Counted from the stretch's first letter, positions 49,896 through 60,338 are shown. The stretch is DNA of 64,000 nt from Spirosoma endbachense (GCF_010233585.1 NZ_CP045997.1:3249779-3313778), one strand, 5' to 3'. Made by a program: numbers and translations. The notes: generated by a model not told the origin, from the sequence alone.

Positions 49896-52800
49896 TTAAA
49901 ACGAAAGGTTAATGTTAACACCATACTGACGTACGGGCGGAGTCTGACCAGTGGTGTTAATACCAAGGCCAATAGCTGATGTAGTGGTCGGCGTTGACGT
50001 TGCCTGGCTTCCCGGTAGCGGATTACCCTGGTAGCTAAACTCAGGATCCGTATAGTAGTTGAGCTTATCGACAATGGTGATCAGATTCCGGCCATACAGG
50101 GCAATACTGGCTCCCGAGAAGATTTTCGTTTTAGACAGCAGTTTCTGGGGCAAACGATAGGACAGGTTAATGTCACGTAGTTTGATGAACCAGGCTGGTG
50201 TAACAAAGTTCTCCGAGATCAGCCGGTAGTTATCTACCCATAAAGAATACTCAGCTTCGCGTACATTAACACTCGTATTCGGAATCACCGTTGTTCCATC
50301 CGGCCCCAGATAAGCCGAATTCGCGAAGATGTGCGGTGCACGGTCTTCGGTCCATTTGCCTGTTCCGGTAAAGGTCATCTGCCGACCCAAATCACTGAAC
50401 ATTACGTTGCCACCCCGGTATTCGAAGTTAAACGTAAAGCCAAAATCGCCGTACTCGATTTTCGAACCCAGCCCAGCAATATGCCGGGGCAGAACACCAC
50501 CCCGACCCGTTAAGGTAGTCTGACGCAATGGATAGCCCGTGGTTGCGTTGACCAGTACACGACCTGATCCATCCGGCGCATATTGATAGCCGTCGGTTTT
50601 CAGGTAAGGGAAACGCATATCTTTAATTACGTTCGTATTGGCGTATGAAAAGCCACCATACTGGAATTCCGTAATGCCCGGATAGAGATCGACAACTTTG
50701 TTATCGTTGTAAGAATACCGTATGCTGGCATCCCACGAAAATTTACCTCCTCTGGCAATCAGGTATTTAAACTCAGCTTCGTAACCCCAGTTTTTGGTTT
50801 CGCCGACGTTGATCAGCAGGTTCTGAAACCCGGTCGTGTTTGGAATTCTAACCGTAATAACCTGCCCTTTAGAGGTTTGCGAATAAGCCGATACGTCAAT
50901 ATTGATCCGGTTGTTGAGCAGTTGGAATTCAGCTCCAACTTCGCCTGAATAAACGTTTTCCGGTCTTAAATTAGCATCGGGCAACGTGTTACCCACTGTC
51001 AGACCAACTGTATTGCCGTATGGGAAGCCTGCTCCGTTCGGATAGGTTAGATCCAGTCCATACAACGGAATGTTGTCGTTAGCGTTTTTGTTGTAATTCG
51101 CCCGCAACTTCATGTAGTTCAGGAATGAGCTCTGTATCCTTGGGAAGGCATCCGTCGCAATAAAGGAGAGTGCTGCTCCATAGTATGGATAAGACCAGTA
51201 GTTGGTTGGACGAGTGGGTTTAAAGAACTTGGATGTCTGATCGAAACGAAACGAACCATTCAGTATCAACCAGTTTTTATAGTTCATTGTCAGGTCAGCA
51301 TAATAACCCAAACGGCGTTCCTGCGTCGTAATCTCTCCGCCCTGTAGTTCGCCCTGACGGTTCGATACGTTGTAGATATCAGGCACTACAATCGAAGTCG
51401 ATCCTACACCAATACTCTTGGTTGTCCGCTGATATAAACTGCTACCTAACAACAGTTTAGTAGACAGTGGTCCAAAATCTTTGGATGCCGTAGCCTGAAA
51501 CTCGTTGTTAATAACATTCTCCGTTCCCGAATAATCCAGCACCGAGCCCAGAATATCCGTAATGGCGCGGTAGATACCCGTTCCATCACCATCGCGGAAA
51601 AAGGGAGCCGGGATAAACGACTTGCTTTTAGCCCAGTCCGAATATAAAAACTTACCCGTCGTATTTTTGCCTGTCCGGGAGTTATTCATCACCCCTATCC
51701 GCTCATTGAACGATAGCCAGCTGGTCGGTCTGAAATTCAGGTTCAGGTTACCGTTCAGGTTGGCATCTTTGTATTTCATCCGGTTATTGTCGGCATTAAA
51801 ATACGGGTTGTTGTAGTAATCGTTATAGAAACCGTTTGGATTGGCAAACTTGTTGTTTTGCCAGTCGCGCAGGTCGTTTAACGGCAGGTTGGAAGGCTGG
51901 TTGAGTACATCATTGTAAAAATCAGATGACGTACGATCATAATTTGCCTGGGTGAAAGCAGCGTTGAAGCTGGCGGTCACTTTACCATATTCTTTCGTAG
52001 CCGACATACGGGTACCCGTCCGTTCGCTTTGATCATGGGGTACAATACCAGCAATTTTCTGGTTTTCAATCGACATGTAGAACGAACTGGTTTCGTCGCC
52101 CCCCTGGAAGCTAGCCTGGTTGTTTACGGACACGCCTGTATTAAAGGCTTTGCGACGAGCATCTGGAATAGCTGAATAGGGTAGCATAAGTTGTCCCCCG
52201 TCTTCAGTTGTCCGGCCCTGCATCCGGATCGATCCATCGAATGCATCGCCATACTGCTGGTTTTCATACGAGCGCCAGTTGTCTTTCATCCGCTCCAGGT
52301 AATCGGCCTTGTAGCCAGTTGTACCAAAGGCTGTTGCATAATGTGATCCGGAGCCATACTTATCCTGAAGTTGAGGCATGAAGCTGATCTGGTCAAAGTT
52401 CGTGCTGTTCGAGTACGATACCTTCAGTTTTCCTTTCACACCCTTCTTGGTTGTAATTAAAATGGCACCGTTGATACCAGCCGACCCGTACAACGTAGCG
52501 GCCTGACCACCTTTCAATATCGTTACACTCTCGATATCGTTCGGATTGATAAGCGCCAACACGGTTGAGGTGGTTTGCATACCATCGAGAACCACCAGGG
52601 CTTCGTTGTTACCGGTTAGTGAACGATAGCCCCGTAAAACGACTTTTACGGCCGGATCAACGCTGTTGTTGATGTTGTACACGGCTAGCCCCGTTACTTT
52701 ACCAGAAAGTGCCTGTGCTAATTGTGGTGAACGACCAACCGTTACGTCTTCGGTTTGCACTTTTGAAATGGCATAGCCGATTTCACGCTGGCTTTTCCGG

Positions 52801-53132
52801 ACGCCCTGGGCTGTTACAACAACCTCCTGAAGCTGGGATGCATCGGGTTTAAGAGAAAAATCAAGTGTTGTTTGATTTTCAAGCTTAACGCTGGCCGTAG
52901 CGAAACCAATAAAGCTGGCCTGAATTACATCGCCTTTTGAGGCATTAAGCTGGTAGGTGCCATCGGCATTCGTTGTTGTACCCTGGTTTGTCCCTTTGAT
53001 CAGGATGGTAACACCCGGTAACAGCGAACCGTCTTCTGATGAAGTGATCTTTCCAGTGATGCCCCGATTTTGGGCAAGCAAAGGAATAGCTAGTAAACAC
53101 AGTAGGAACTGTGTCAGTAGAAATTTGTACAT
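49896..53132 (-). CDS. SusC/RagA-family TonB-linked outer-membrane protein (pair A)
   Basis: 1078 residues. Signal peptide about 1-20, then a carboxypeptidase-regulatory-like domain (GITGKITSSEDGSLLPGVTI, 'GTTTNADGTYQLNASKGD'), a TonB-box-like QEVVVTAQGVRKSQRE near 103-118, a plug domain (LSGKVTGLAVYNIN, LVVLDGMQTTS, ILKGGQAATLYGSAG) and a long barrel that ends VNINLSF. This is the high-capacity transporter that works with the SusD lid. It precedes its SusD in the same operon. A -7 box lies 47 bases upstream. The two SusC proteins in this window share the layout but differ in sequence. Confidence 0.93.
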   Translation of the reverse strand: MYKFLLTQFLLCLLAIPLLAQNRGITGKITSSEDGSLLPGVTILIKGTNQGTTTNADGTYQLNASKGDVIQASFIGFATASVKLENQTTLDFSLKPDASQLQEVVVTAQGVRKSQREIGYAISKVQTEDVTVGRSPQLAQALSGKVTGLAVYNINNSVDPAVKVVLRGYRSLTGNNEALVVLDGMQTTSTVLALINPNDIESVTILKGGQAATLYGSAGINGAILITTKKGVKGKLKVSYSNSTNFDQISFMPQLQDKYGSGSHYATAFGTTGYKADYLERMKDNWRSYENQQYGDAFDGSIRMQGRTTEDGGQLMLPYSAIPDARRKAFNTGVSVNNQASFQGGDETSSFYMSIENQKIAGIVPHDQSERTGTRMSATKEYGKVTASFNAAFTQANYDRTSSDFYNDVLNQPSNLPLNDLRDWQNNKFANPNGFYNDYYNNPYFNADNNRMKYKDANLNGNLNLNFRPTSWLSFNERIGVMNNSRTGKNTTGKFLYSDWAKSKSFIPAPFFRDGDGTGIYRAITDILGSVLDYSGTENVINNEFQATASKDFGPLSTKLLLGSSLYQRTTKSIGVGSTSIVVPDIYNVSNRQGELQGGEITTQERRLGYYADLTMNYKNWLILNGSFRFDQTSKFFKPTRPTNYWSYPYYGAALSFIATDAFPRIQSSFLNYMKLRANYNKNANDNIPLYGLDLTYPNGAGFPYGNTVGLTVGNTLPDANLRPENVYSGEVGAEFQLLNNRINIDVSAYSQTSKGQVITVRIPNTTGFQNLLINVGETKNWGYEAEFKYLIARGGKFSWDASIRYSYNDNKVVDLYPGITEFQYGGFSYANTNVIKDMRFPYLKTDGYQYAPDGSGRVLVNATTGYPLRQTTLTGRGGVLPRHIAGLGSKIEYGDFGFTFNFEYRGGNVMFSDLGRQMTFTGTGKWTEDRAPHIFANSAYLGPDGTTVIPNTSVNVREAEYSLWVDNYRLISENFVTPAWFIKLRDINLSYRLPQKLLSKTKIFSGASIALYGRNLITIVDKLNYYTDPEFSYQGNPLPGSQATSTPTTTSAIGLGINTTGQTPPVRQYGVNINLSF

Positions 53133-53178
53133 ATCACAAAGTTTAAGTTAAGAAGTAATACTCTATTAGCACTAGCTT

Positions 53179-53186
53179 CAAAGATA
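53179..53186 (-). promoter_or_regulatory. -7 box of the pair A SusC gene
   Basis: On the minus strand it reads TATCTTTG, an exact TAnnTTTG match. A TTGA-type -33 region is about 22 bases further upstream. Transcription would start about 40 bases before the SusC ATG. Confidence 0.6.
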
Positions 53187-53336
53187 TTAAGAATTGCTTA
53201 AAGTCATCTCAATGAGTCACCATATTTATACTTAATTGATAGGTCAATTTCTAAAACAAGATAAATAAGCCATAAAGCCGAATACACAATAGAATTACAA
53301 AGCATATTACCAGATAACCATATACCCTAAAAGCAA

Positions 53337-53365
53337 AAGCGGAGACTCCAAAAAAGTCTCCGCTT
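53337..53365 (-). terminator. Terminator after the second SusD gene
   Basis: AAGCGGAGACT (53337-53347) and AGTCTCCGCTT (53355-53365) form a perfect 11-bp stem with a 7-base loop. A T-rich tail follows on the minus strand. It lies 28 bases after the SusD stop and just upstream of the pair A SusC promoter, separating the two operons. Confidence 0.88.
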
Positions 53366-53392
53366 CGAAAAAGTGCCACTAACTATCAAAAA

Positions 53393-54877
53393 TTACTTAT
53401 CCCACCAAATACGGGAGCTCGTTTTATCACCATTTGCCAGCTTGCCTATTGCCTCATTATAGGCTGCTGTATTCAGTGTTGGCTCGGTGTTTGGGTAGCC
53501 ATATCGGCGCGGAATCTGCTTGCTTTCGTTTACAGCATATGGCGTTGGTTTTAGATCGGGATAACCCGTACGACGCCACTCTGTCCAGGCTTCAGTACCA
53601 TTCGGGTAAAGTGAAATCCAACGCTGGTCACCGATTTTAGCCAGGAAGTCGGCTGTTGTTGGGGCAACTTTTGCACTGGTCGTATAAGCCGTGAACTTAG
53701 CTGCGTCATACACCCCATACTGCTCCCAGGATGCCCGAATAGCCGCATTGTAGGCAGCCGTGGCATCATCGGTAATCCAGCCACGAACGGCTGCTTCTGC
53801 CTTGGCAAGTAACATTTGCGAGGCCGTAATTATATAGCCCGGCTGCGTTTTTGCCAGGATTTTGGTTCCCGGCCGCGAGAAATCATTCGCCCCTGTATAC
53901 TGAATCAACAGATTACGGTTCAGGCCGTAAGGCAATCCGGAGTAGTCACCAGCCGTAGTCGGTGCGGCATAAACCGGTAACCGCGGATCGCTCAGGTCTT
54001 TCAGCTTATTAACCAATACATCACTAACGCCATAATCATCACGACCATCAAACAAGGCGTTATCAGGATTGCGGAATTGGTTCGCATCCGTATAAGCCAC
54101 AAGCGCATTATCAGCATTGGCGCTTATATAGCCCCCCGCATCCGCATACGCAGCCGTGAACTCTGTCTTGGCGGTAGCCGGATCTACTTTCGTGAGTCGA
54201 AGAGCCATCAGCATCCGCATCGAATTGGCAAATTTCTTCCACTTTGCCACACTGCCGCTATAGATGATATCACCGCTAAACACCGCACCGCCGTCAAACT
54301 GAGCAGACGCTTCTTTCAGTTCCTTGAAGAGGTCAGCATAAATGGCCTGCTGTGAATCATATTTAACCTGTGTATCCTGCTTCAACGCACCGAAGTATGG
54401 AATATCGCCCCAACGATCCGTCGTTACCCAGTATATATACGCTTTCAGGATTCGGGCAATGGCCAATTGGTTGTTGTTTGAGCCAAACTGTGCCACATAA
54501 GCTTTCGTAGCCGGATCATTATTGTAATTGATAATCGTTTGCAGATCCTCAAGCGTAACGGCATAGTATCGGCTCCAGTCGGCAAACGTTGTCGAGTAAA
54601 GTGAGTTTTCAGGGTATTGAGTCTGCGACCAGTATTGCGCAAACAAACGTGGCTCAGGGGCCAATCCAGTCAAACGACCGGCTACCCCATCTAACAAGGC
54701 TCCCGTTGCGGTTGTCGGTGGAACGCCCGTAATAGCCTCCGTCAGCAGAGCCGACGTAACTGGCGTAAGAGCCGCATTGGGCGTTACGTTTTCATTACCA
54801 AAATCGCTGCAACTGGTCATAAAACCCAATGCAGTGAGCAGGCTGAGCGCCAGAACTTTATTTTTTATCGTTATCAT
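53393..54877 (-). CDS. SusD/RagB-family nutrient-binding lipoprotein (pair B)
   Basis: 494 residues. The lipobox FMTSC places the lipidated Cys at 23. The sequence shows the SusD_like pattern: TATGALLDGVAGRLTGLAPE, 'LQTIINYNNDPATKAYVAQF', RWGDIPYFGALKQDTQVKYD, QAIYADLFKELKEASAQFDG, KWKKFANSMRMLMALRL and PGYIITASQMLLAKAEAAVR. It is the partner of the SusC at 54927-58187 (49-base gap). Substrate unknown. A terminator directly follows. Confidence 0.9.
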   Translation of the reverse strand: MITIKNKVLALSLLTALGFMTSCSDFGNENVTPNAALTPVTSALLTEAITGVPPTTATGALLDGVAGRLTGLAPEPRLFAQYWSQTQYPENSLYSTTFADWSRYYAVTLEDLQTIINYNNDPATKAYVAQFGSNNNQLAIARILKAYIYWVTTDRWGDIPYFGALKQDTQVKYDSQQAIYADLFKELKEASAQFDGGAVFSGDIIYSGSVAKWKKFANSMRMLMALRLTKVDPATAKTEFTAAYADAGGYISANADNALVAYTDANQFRNPDNALFDGRDDYGVSDVLVNKLKDLSDPRLPVYAAPTTAGDYSGLPYGLNRNLLIQYTGANDFSRPGTKILAKTQPGYIITASQMLLAKAEAAVRGWITDDATAAYNAAIRASWEQYGVYDAAKFTAYTTSAKVAPTTADFLAKIGDQRWISLYPNGTEAWTEWRRTGYPDLKPTPYAVNESKQIPRRYGYPNTEPTLNTAAYNEAIGKLANGDKTSSRIWWDK

Positions 54878-54926
54878 GTGAAAGCTTATGGATAAGCTGA
54901 GCCGATGCGATCAGCCCAGGCTGTTT

Positions 54927-57900
54927 TTAGAGACCTAACCGAATGTTGAAACCAAGTGAGCGTGTGCCAGGCTGCTGGCCATTCTCACCAAAACGCTGCG
55001 ACAATTCTGATGGATCTATGTTACGATTGGTTGCATAGATCAACCAGGGGTTACGAGCCACTACAGAGACATTGATGCTCTGAACAAATTTGTTTGCTCT
55101 GATTGGTAACCGATAACCCACGCTTACTTCACGCAGTTTTACATACGACGCATCGAACACCGAATTGTCGATGATTGAGTTATTCCCAAACTGGTGATAG
55201 TAGTCATAGGCTCCAACATACGTATCAACAGCTTCGCCATTTTCGTTAACGCCTTTTACATGTACACCACCGCCATCGGCTACCTCATCCCGAACATTTT
55301 TGCCTTTGTCGTTCGTCGCAGCGGTTTCAGCATAAAGCCCGGAATAGGTTCCCCAGAAGTTCGACAACGAGAAGTATTTACCACCTTTCTGATAGTCAAT
55401 ACTGAACGCAAGCGAAATGTCTTTATACCGTATTGTATTCACAAAACCACCCGTAAACGTTGGCAGTACAGAGCCAAAGTACTGGTTTGTCGCGAACTGG
55501 TATGTGCCATCAGAATTCAGCACAGGCTGACCATTTTTGTAGACAATACCATTACCACGAAGCTGTCCCCAACGGTTGTTTCCGCCATTATCGACACCGG
55601 TCGAGTGAATAACATAGGCATAATTAAACGCATCGTTGGTCGTGTAGGACTGAGAGGTCTGACCGAACGGTATAGCTGATGTTGCCTGAATGGAATTTAC
55701 ACCGGGAGCCAGACTAATAATCCGCGAATTGTTTACGGCAAAGTTCAGGGTCATATCCCAGTTGAAGTTTTTACCAACAACGGGTTTGCCATCCAGTTGA
55801 ATTTCAATCCCATCCCGCTCGATCCGTCCTGCATTGATTACTTTTTGGGTAAATCCACTGGTAGCCGTTACATCGACGTTCAGGATCTCATTGATTTTAT
55901 TTTCGTGGTAGTATGTAACCGCTAAACCCAGACGGCTTTTCAGGAAGCGCAAGTCGATCCCCGCTTCGTAAGCCGACGATAACGACGGGATGATGCCAGC
56001 ATTGGGCAATAAGTTAGGCGTTGTCATCAGGCTATTAACGCCATTGTATTTGGCCTGATCAACAGCATAAGTCAATGCCAATTGATATGGATTCAGGTCT
56101 GATCCGACCTGTGCCCAGCTACCGCGTAGTTTACCAAACGACAGAAATGGAAGCGCCCCTCGGGTTAGCTCGGAGAACACGAAGCTGCCACCCACCGATG
56201 GATAGAAGTAGGAGTTGTTATTGGCCGGTAATGCCGAGCTCCAGTCATTACGTCCTGTTACTTCTAAATATACCAGGCTACGCCATCCCAACGAAGCCCG
56301 TGCATAAGCACTGCGAACGGTTTTGCGGAAGCGGTTATTTGTTTGCGTAAACGCCTGAAGAGAGTTACCGATGGTAAACAAATCCGGCACAAACAATCCA
56401 CCATTCGTAGACAGATCGACGCGTGTGTACATATTGTCGCGAATGTTTCCTCCGACGTTGGCATTCAGATCAAACTCGCCAAAGTGATTATCATAGGTAG
56501 CCAAGAACTCGTAGTTATCTTCGCGCTCTGTGATCTGACCTGTTGCATAGGTCGCTTTTTGGCCTGTCTGACCACCACTTGTTTCAATGATCGTTGGCAA
56601 TTTATTCTCGTAATTCGAGTTGCGCTGATTCCGGCGCATCCAGCCTTGTACGCGAAAATGGTCGTTCAGTTTGTATGTCAGGTTCACATCACCAAACAGT
56701 CGGTCACGGTTGTTCGTATTGTTAATACTATTCAGATACGAATACCAGTTGTACCAGTAATTCCCCTTGTTAAAACCAGCCGAAGTGAAGTTAGTTGTTG
56801 CTGTGGGGTTCGTGTGGTTCCAGCTGGCAAAATTTCCCGTTGGTGTTCTGAAATCCTGTAACTCTTTGATAATGCCCATGTCAAGATCACGGTGAAACCA
56901 CTGGTTGAATGAGCCCGCTCCGGAATAGTTACCGTATCCATCACCAAAATTGCCCAGTAAGTGCTCCGTCGTGAAGTTCAGGTTAACCCCTGCTGTCAGG
57001 TGTTGCCCTAAATCAAAGGTACTTGCCGCCGTGATGTAATTCCGTTTCAGCGACGTACTGGGTAAAATACCTGTCTGGTCTAGATTCGTGTACGACATAC
57101 GCAACGTATAACCAGCCCCACCGCCCTTCAGGCTAATGCTGTTGTTAAACGAACGGCCTGTGTTGTAGAAATCGCGGACGTTGTTTGGCTGTGCGGTATA
57201 AGCAGCCGTCTTAAACGAATACGGATTGTTCGGGTACCAGGAATACCACGGGATATACTCACCACCGTCGATTTTTGGGCCCCACGACGCATCATCCGAA
57301 TAATCGTGGTACCGCTTTCCATCAAGCGCCTTCCATTCTGCCGGATTGCCTGCTGCCCAGGTAAACGTACGCCAGTCAGCCTCCCCACCGCCCCCATATT
57401 GGTTCTGATACTTAGGGATAATGTTAATCTGCTCGAAAGTCGTCGTACTGTTAATGTCGACTCCAATCCCTTTTCGGTTCAGCCCTTTTTTTGTCGTGAT
57501 CACAATAACCCCCGCATCGCCACGCTGACCATACAGGGCCGTTGCGTTAGGCCCTTTCAAAACAGAGATATTTTCGATGTCATCTGAGTTAATATCCAGT
57601 GAACCAGGGGTATCGCTATCACTGGTTAGCGGGGTACCGTCGATTACGTAGAGCGGGTTTTTATCGACCAGTGAAGCTGCTCCGCGAATACGAACAACGG
57701 CCCCTGAACCAAGTTTTGAACCCGCCTGGCTTAGTACCTGCAAACCAGCCACTTTACCCGCCAGTGCATTAGCCGCGTCGGGTTGACGGGTTACAGTCAG
57801 TTGCTCAGCGCTGACCTGTTGCGTAGCGAACGATATTGATTTCGCATCCCGTTTAATACCAAGCGCGGTTACGACAACCTCCTGAAGTTGCGCAGCATCG

Positions 57901-58187
57901 GATACCAGACTTACATTAATAATTGATTGGTTACCAAGTTTAACTTCTTGTGAGATGAAGCCTATGAAACTAAAAACCAGCGTTGAGCCCGCTGGTGCAT
58001 TTAACTCATACTCACCGCTGGCATTTGTACTTGCCCCCCGCGATGTACCTTTTACGGTAATGTTTACTCCAGGAAGTAGTGATCCGTCTTCTGTCGATGT
58101 GACTTTACCGCTGACTGCTATGTCCTGGGCCAGCAACGGCAAGCTGAAAAAGCACAGCATTAGCTGCGCCATTAGAAGTTTTCTCAT
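54927..58187 (-). CDS. SusC/RagA-family TonB-linked outer-membrane protein (pair B)
   Basis: 1086 residues. The signal peptide is about 1-20 (LCFFSLPLLAQ); the carboxypeptidase-like domain has VSGKVTSTEDGSLLPGVNIT and NASGEYELNAPAGS; the TonB-box-like LQEVVVTALGIKRDAKS is near 101-117. The plug follows with NALAGKVAGLQVLSQAGSKL, PLYVIDGTPLTSDSD and VLKGPNATALYGQRGDAGVI. The barrel ends GFNIRLGL. Related to pair A but clearly distinct. Its upstream spacer (58188-58747) is AT-rich. Together with pair A it forms two adjacent uptake systems for related but different glycans. Confidence 0.93.
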   Translation of the reverse strand: MRKLLMAQLMLCFFSLPLLAQDIAVSGKVTSTEDGSLLPGVNITVKGTSRGASTNASGEYELNAPAGSTLVFSFIGFISQEVKLGNQSIINVSLVSDAAQLQEVVVTALGIKRDAKSISFATQQVSAEQLTVTRQPDAANALAGKVAGLQVLSQAGSKLGSGAVVRIRGAASLVDKNPLYVIDGTPLTSDSDTPGSLDINSDDIENISVLKGPNATALYGQRGDAGVIVITTKKGLNRKGIGVDINSTTTFEQINIIPKYQNQYGGGGEADWRTFTWAAGNPAEWKALDGKRYHDYSDDASWGPKIDGGEYIPWYSWYPNNPYSFKTAAYTAQPNNVRDFYNTGRSFNNSISLKGGGAGYTLRMSYTNLDQTGILPSTSLKRNYITAASTFDLGQHLTAGVNLNFTTEHLLGNFGDGYGNYSGAGSFNQWFHRDLDMGIIKELQDFRTPTGNFASWNHTNPTATTNFTSAGFNKGNYWYNWYSYLNSINNTNNRDRLFGDVNLTYKLNDHFRVQGWMRRNQRNSNYENKLPTIIETSGGQTGQKATYATGQITEREDNYEFLATYDNHFGEFDLNANVGGNIRDNMYTRVDLSTNGGLFVPDLFTIGNSLQAFTQTNNRFRKTVRSAYARASLGWRSLVYLEVTGRNDWSSALPANNNSYFYPSVGGSFVFSELTRGALPFLSFGKLRGSWAQVGSDLNPYQLALTYAVDQAKYNGVNSLMTTPNLLPNAGIIPSLSSAYEAGIDLRFLKSRLGLAVTYYHENKINEILNVDVTATSGFTQKVINAGRIERDGIEIQLDGKPVVGKNFNWDMTLNFAVNNSRIISLAPGVNSIQATSAIPFGQTSQSYTTNDAFNYAYVIHSTGVDNGGNNRWGQLRGNGIVYKNGQPVLNSDGTYQFATNQYFGSVLPTFTGGFVNTIRYKDISLAFSIDYQKGGKYFSLSNFWGTYSGLYAETAATNDKGKNVRDEVADGGGVHVKGVNENGEAVDTYVGAYDYYHQFGNNSIIDNSVFDASYVKLREVSVGYRLPIRANKFVQSINVSVVARNPWLIYATNRNIDPSELSQRFGENGQQPGTRSLGFNIRLGL

Positions 58188-58635
58188 AAAGCAAATTCGT
58201 CTAGGTTAATAATAAGTTTACAAAGAAACTTATATCAAAATTGTACAAAAATTAATTCACAACAAAATTTCCTATTCTGTAGGTTATGCCGAATAAATAG
58301 TAAGGCTTATTACCTTTTCTGATATATTTACTTAATATGAATTTAATATTTTGATAATCAACCTATAACATACACATTAAAATGGGATTAAAAATTAAAA
58401 TTCCCTAAAAATTTATAGTAACTAAATGAGTAATAATATTGTTTTTTTGAGTCTAAAAAATCTTACCAAATGACCAAAAATCTTATCTAAAAATTAGATT
58501 AGTTACATTTACCTAGAAAAATACCTATTGCGCTAATCAGTGCGTATTTATACCTAAAAGAAATAAAGGAGTATTTAACTCGTAAAAAATAACATGGCTT
58601 TAATTATCCGTTTTCTTCGAAATATATATAAATGA
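58188..58635. other. AT-rich intergenic spacer upstream of pair B SusC
   Basis: About 450 bases of A/T-rich sequence with several short T-runs and no ORF that I can support. It must hold the promoter for pair B SusC. TTTG-containing candidates such as AATTTTTG and CAATTTTG occur on the minus strand but none is an exact TAnnTTTG. No known riboswitch or sRNA is recognised. Confidence 0.5.
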
Positions 58636-58695
58636 ATAAGGGCTTTGGCACTGGTTTCCGCCGGCAGCAGAAACACTCAGTACCAAAGCCCTTAT
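58636..58695 (-). terminator. Long hairpin after the GH130 gene
   Basis: An 18-base arm (58636-58653) matches its inverted copy at 58678-58695 at 17 of 18 positions, and the loop holds a second small stem (GTTTC with GAAAC). On the minus strand it follows the GH130 stop by 52 bases and leads into T-rich sequence. Confidence 0.78.
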
Positions 58696-58747
58696 CTACT
58701 TTTACTTATATGATCGGCAAAACTATAACTGATAGCCTTGCCAGTAT

Positions 58748-60241
58748 TTACGAAACTACTTCCTGCGAGTTCACGACTTCTGGTTTGTTCTGCCCAACCA
58801 ATTCCGCCAACAATTCATCAATATTTACCGTTGCGAAGCTACTGGCATAGTCAGACATGGCGTAGGGAATGATCAGTTCACGACCATTAAGTAGTCCACC
58901 GCAGCTATACACCACATTAGGCACATAGCCTTCGCGCTCATTTTCATCAGGACTTAGAATTGGCTCTGTGGTACGGCCGATTACTTTACCGGGGTCGTTC
59001 AGATCAAGTAAGAAAGCGCCAATGGCATATTTCCGCATTGGACCAACGCCGTGACTGAGCACCAGCCAACCGGCTTCGGTTTCAATAGGTGATCCGCAAT
59101 TACCAAGCTGTACATACTCCCAGTTGTAGGTTGGCTTCAGGATCAGTTCTTTTGTTTGCCAGAAATACAGATCATCTGAATACATCAGATAGATATTTTC
59201 ACCATCCTGCCGGGATATCATGACGTATCGCCCTCCGATCTTACGCGGGAATAACGCCATGCCTTTGTTGGACACTTCAGCGCCGTTCAGTGTGCTGATG
59301 CTAAAGTGTGTAAAGTCTTTCGTTTCGAGCAGTTGCGGGAAAGTAACTTTACCGTTGTAGGCCGTATAGGTGGCATAGTAGGTCACTTCGCCATTGTCGT
59401 CAGTGAATTGCACGAAACGGGCATCTTCAATACCATTCGTTTCATTAGGCGAGGTCGGGAAAATACAGCGCTCATCCAGGCTCTGATCCTCTTCGAAGTG
59501 AATTTCGTAGTTCGACTTGGCAAGCGCCAGCAAACCACCGGCAATTGTCTCATATTCAGCATTATAACGATATTGTGCAGAAACCCGTTTGATCTGCGCG
59601 TCAAGTTCAGGGAGGCTAAACTCATCCCCAAGCCCAGCCATCATTTTTTCCTGAATACTGTTTTCCAGCCGTAGTTCATACAATTTACGCTCAAACTGAG
59701 CACGATTGAAGCGGTGGTTCGACACAATTTCGGGCGATGTAACATAACGGGAGGGCTTTCTCAACACAATTTTACCCTCTTCATCAATATACCCCATCCG
59801 AAACGAGATTGAGGAAATGTGCCCCTCCCCCGTTGCCCGAAGGCTTAAAATAAAGCGCTTATAGCCTGGCGGCACATTGCTCTGATCGGGGTGCCAAATC
59901 ATGGATGGGTTAAACAGCGCAGCCGATTCGAGCGAGTACTCCATTGTGAAGTAGGCCCCCAGTAATAGCTTTCGTTCGAGCGTTAATGGCTCATCGGTCA
60001 GCAATTGTGGTTTAATCTGCTCAAAACGCTGTAACAAAAAACGTTCGAGCTTATAGTGACGTCCCCCAAATTCGCGGATTACTTCGTCAAGTTTCTGTTC
60101 GGCTTCCTCGTCGGTCATACCGCCAACCCGAGCAATAATTTTAAGATTGCGCGTAGTACTACCCAATTCAAAAGGGCGAAACAAAACGCGGGTGGGGTCA
60201 GGCCTAAGCACAATGCCTGTTCGGGTGGCTTTTATACTCAT
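58748..60241 (-). CDS. GH130-type glycoside phosphorylase/glycosidase, cytosolic
   Basis: 497 residues with no signal peptide. The GH130 catalytic motif is seen at NGIEDARF (Asp predicted at 273, the single acid of the family). Flanking segments are ALFNPSMIWHPDQ, YTAYNGKVTFPQLLETKDF, KGMALFPRKIGGRYVMISRQ, and NCGSPIETEAGWLVLSHGVGP, typical of mannoside phosphorylases. An N-terminal extension (about 1-240) makes it longer than classic members. Phosphorolysis of beta-mannosidic bonds would yield mannose-1-phosphate without ATP. It lies just downstream of a GT4 gene, an apparent conserved pair. The product polymer is unknown; beta-mannan is a guess. Confidence 0.85.
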   Translation of the reverse strand: MSIKATRTGIVLRPDPTRVLFRPFELGSTTRNLKIIARVGGMTDEEAEQKLDEVIREFGGRHYKLERFLLQRFEQIKPQLLTDEPLTLERKLLLGAYFTMEYSLESAALFNPSMIWHPDQSNVPPGYKRFILSLRATGEGHISSISFRMGYIDEEGKIVLRKPSRYVTSPEIVSNHRFNRAQFERKLYELRLENSIQEKMMAGLGDEFSLPELDAQIKRVSAQYRYNAEYETIAGGLLALAKSNYEIHFEEDQSLDERCIFPTSPNETNGIEDARFVQFTDDNGEVTYYATYTAYNGKVTFPQLLETKDFTHFSISTLNGAEVSNKGMALFPRKIGGRYVMISRQDGENIYLMYSDDLYFWQTKELILKPTYNWEYVQLGNCGSPIETEAGWLVLSHGVGPMRKYAIGAFLLDLNDPGKVIGRTTEPILSPDENEREGYVPNVVYSCGGLLNGRELIIPYAMSDYASSFATVNIDELLAELVGQNKPEVVNSQEVVS

Positions 60242-60250
60242 GTACGTTAA

Positions 60251-60338
60251 ATTGCTGAATAGTAGAATCGTTGAACGATTGAATTTAGCCGATTTTGCGT
60301 AAACTCAATAAGTCAACGATTCAATTACTCAATCATTA
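60251..60338. repeat. Imperfect inverted TGATTGAA-type repeat between GT4 and GH130 genes
   Basis: An inner pair (60265-60284 and 60303-60322) matches at 16 of 20 positions, and outer segments are related. Units such as ATCGTTGA, GATTGAAT and CAATCATT recur. It fills the 94-base spacer between the two genes. Confidence 0.55.
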
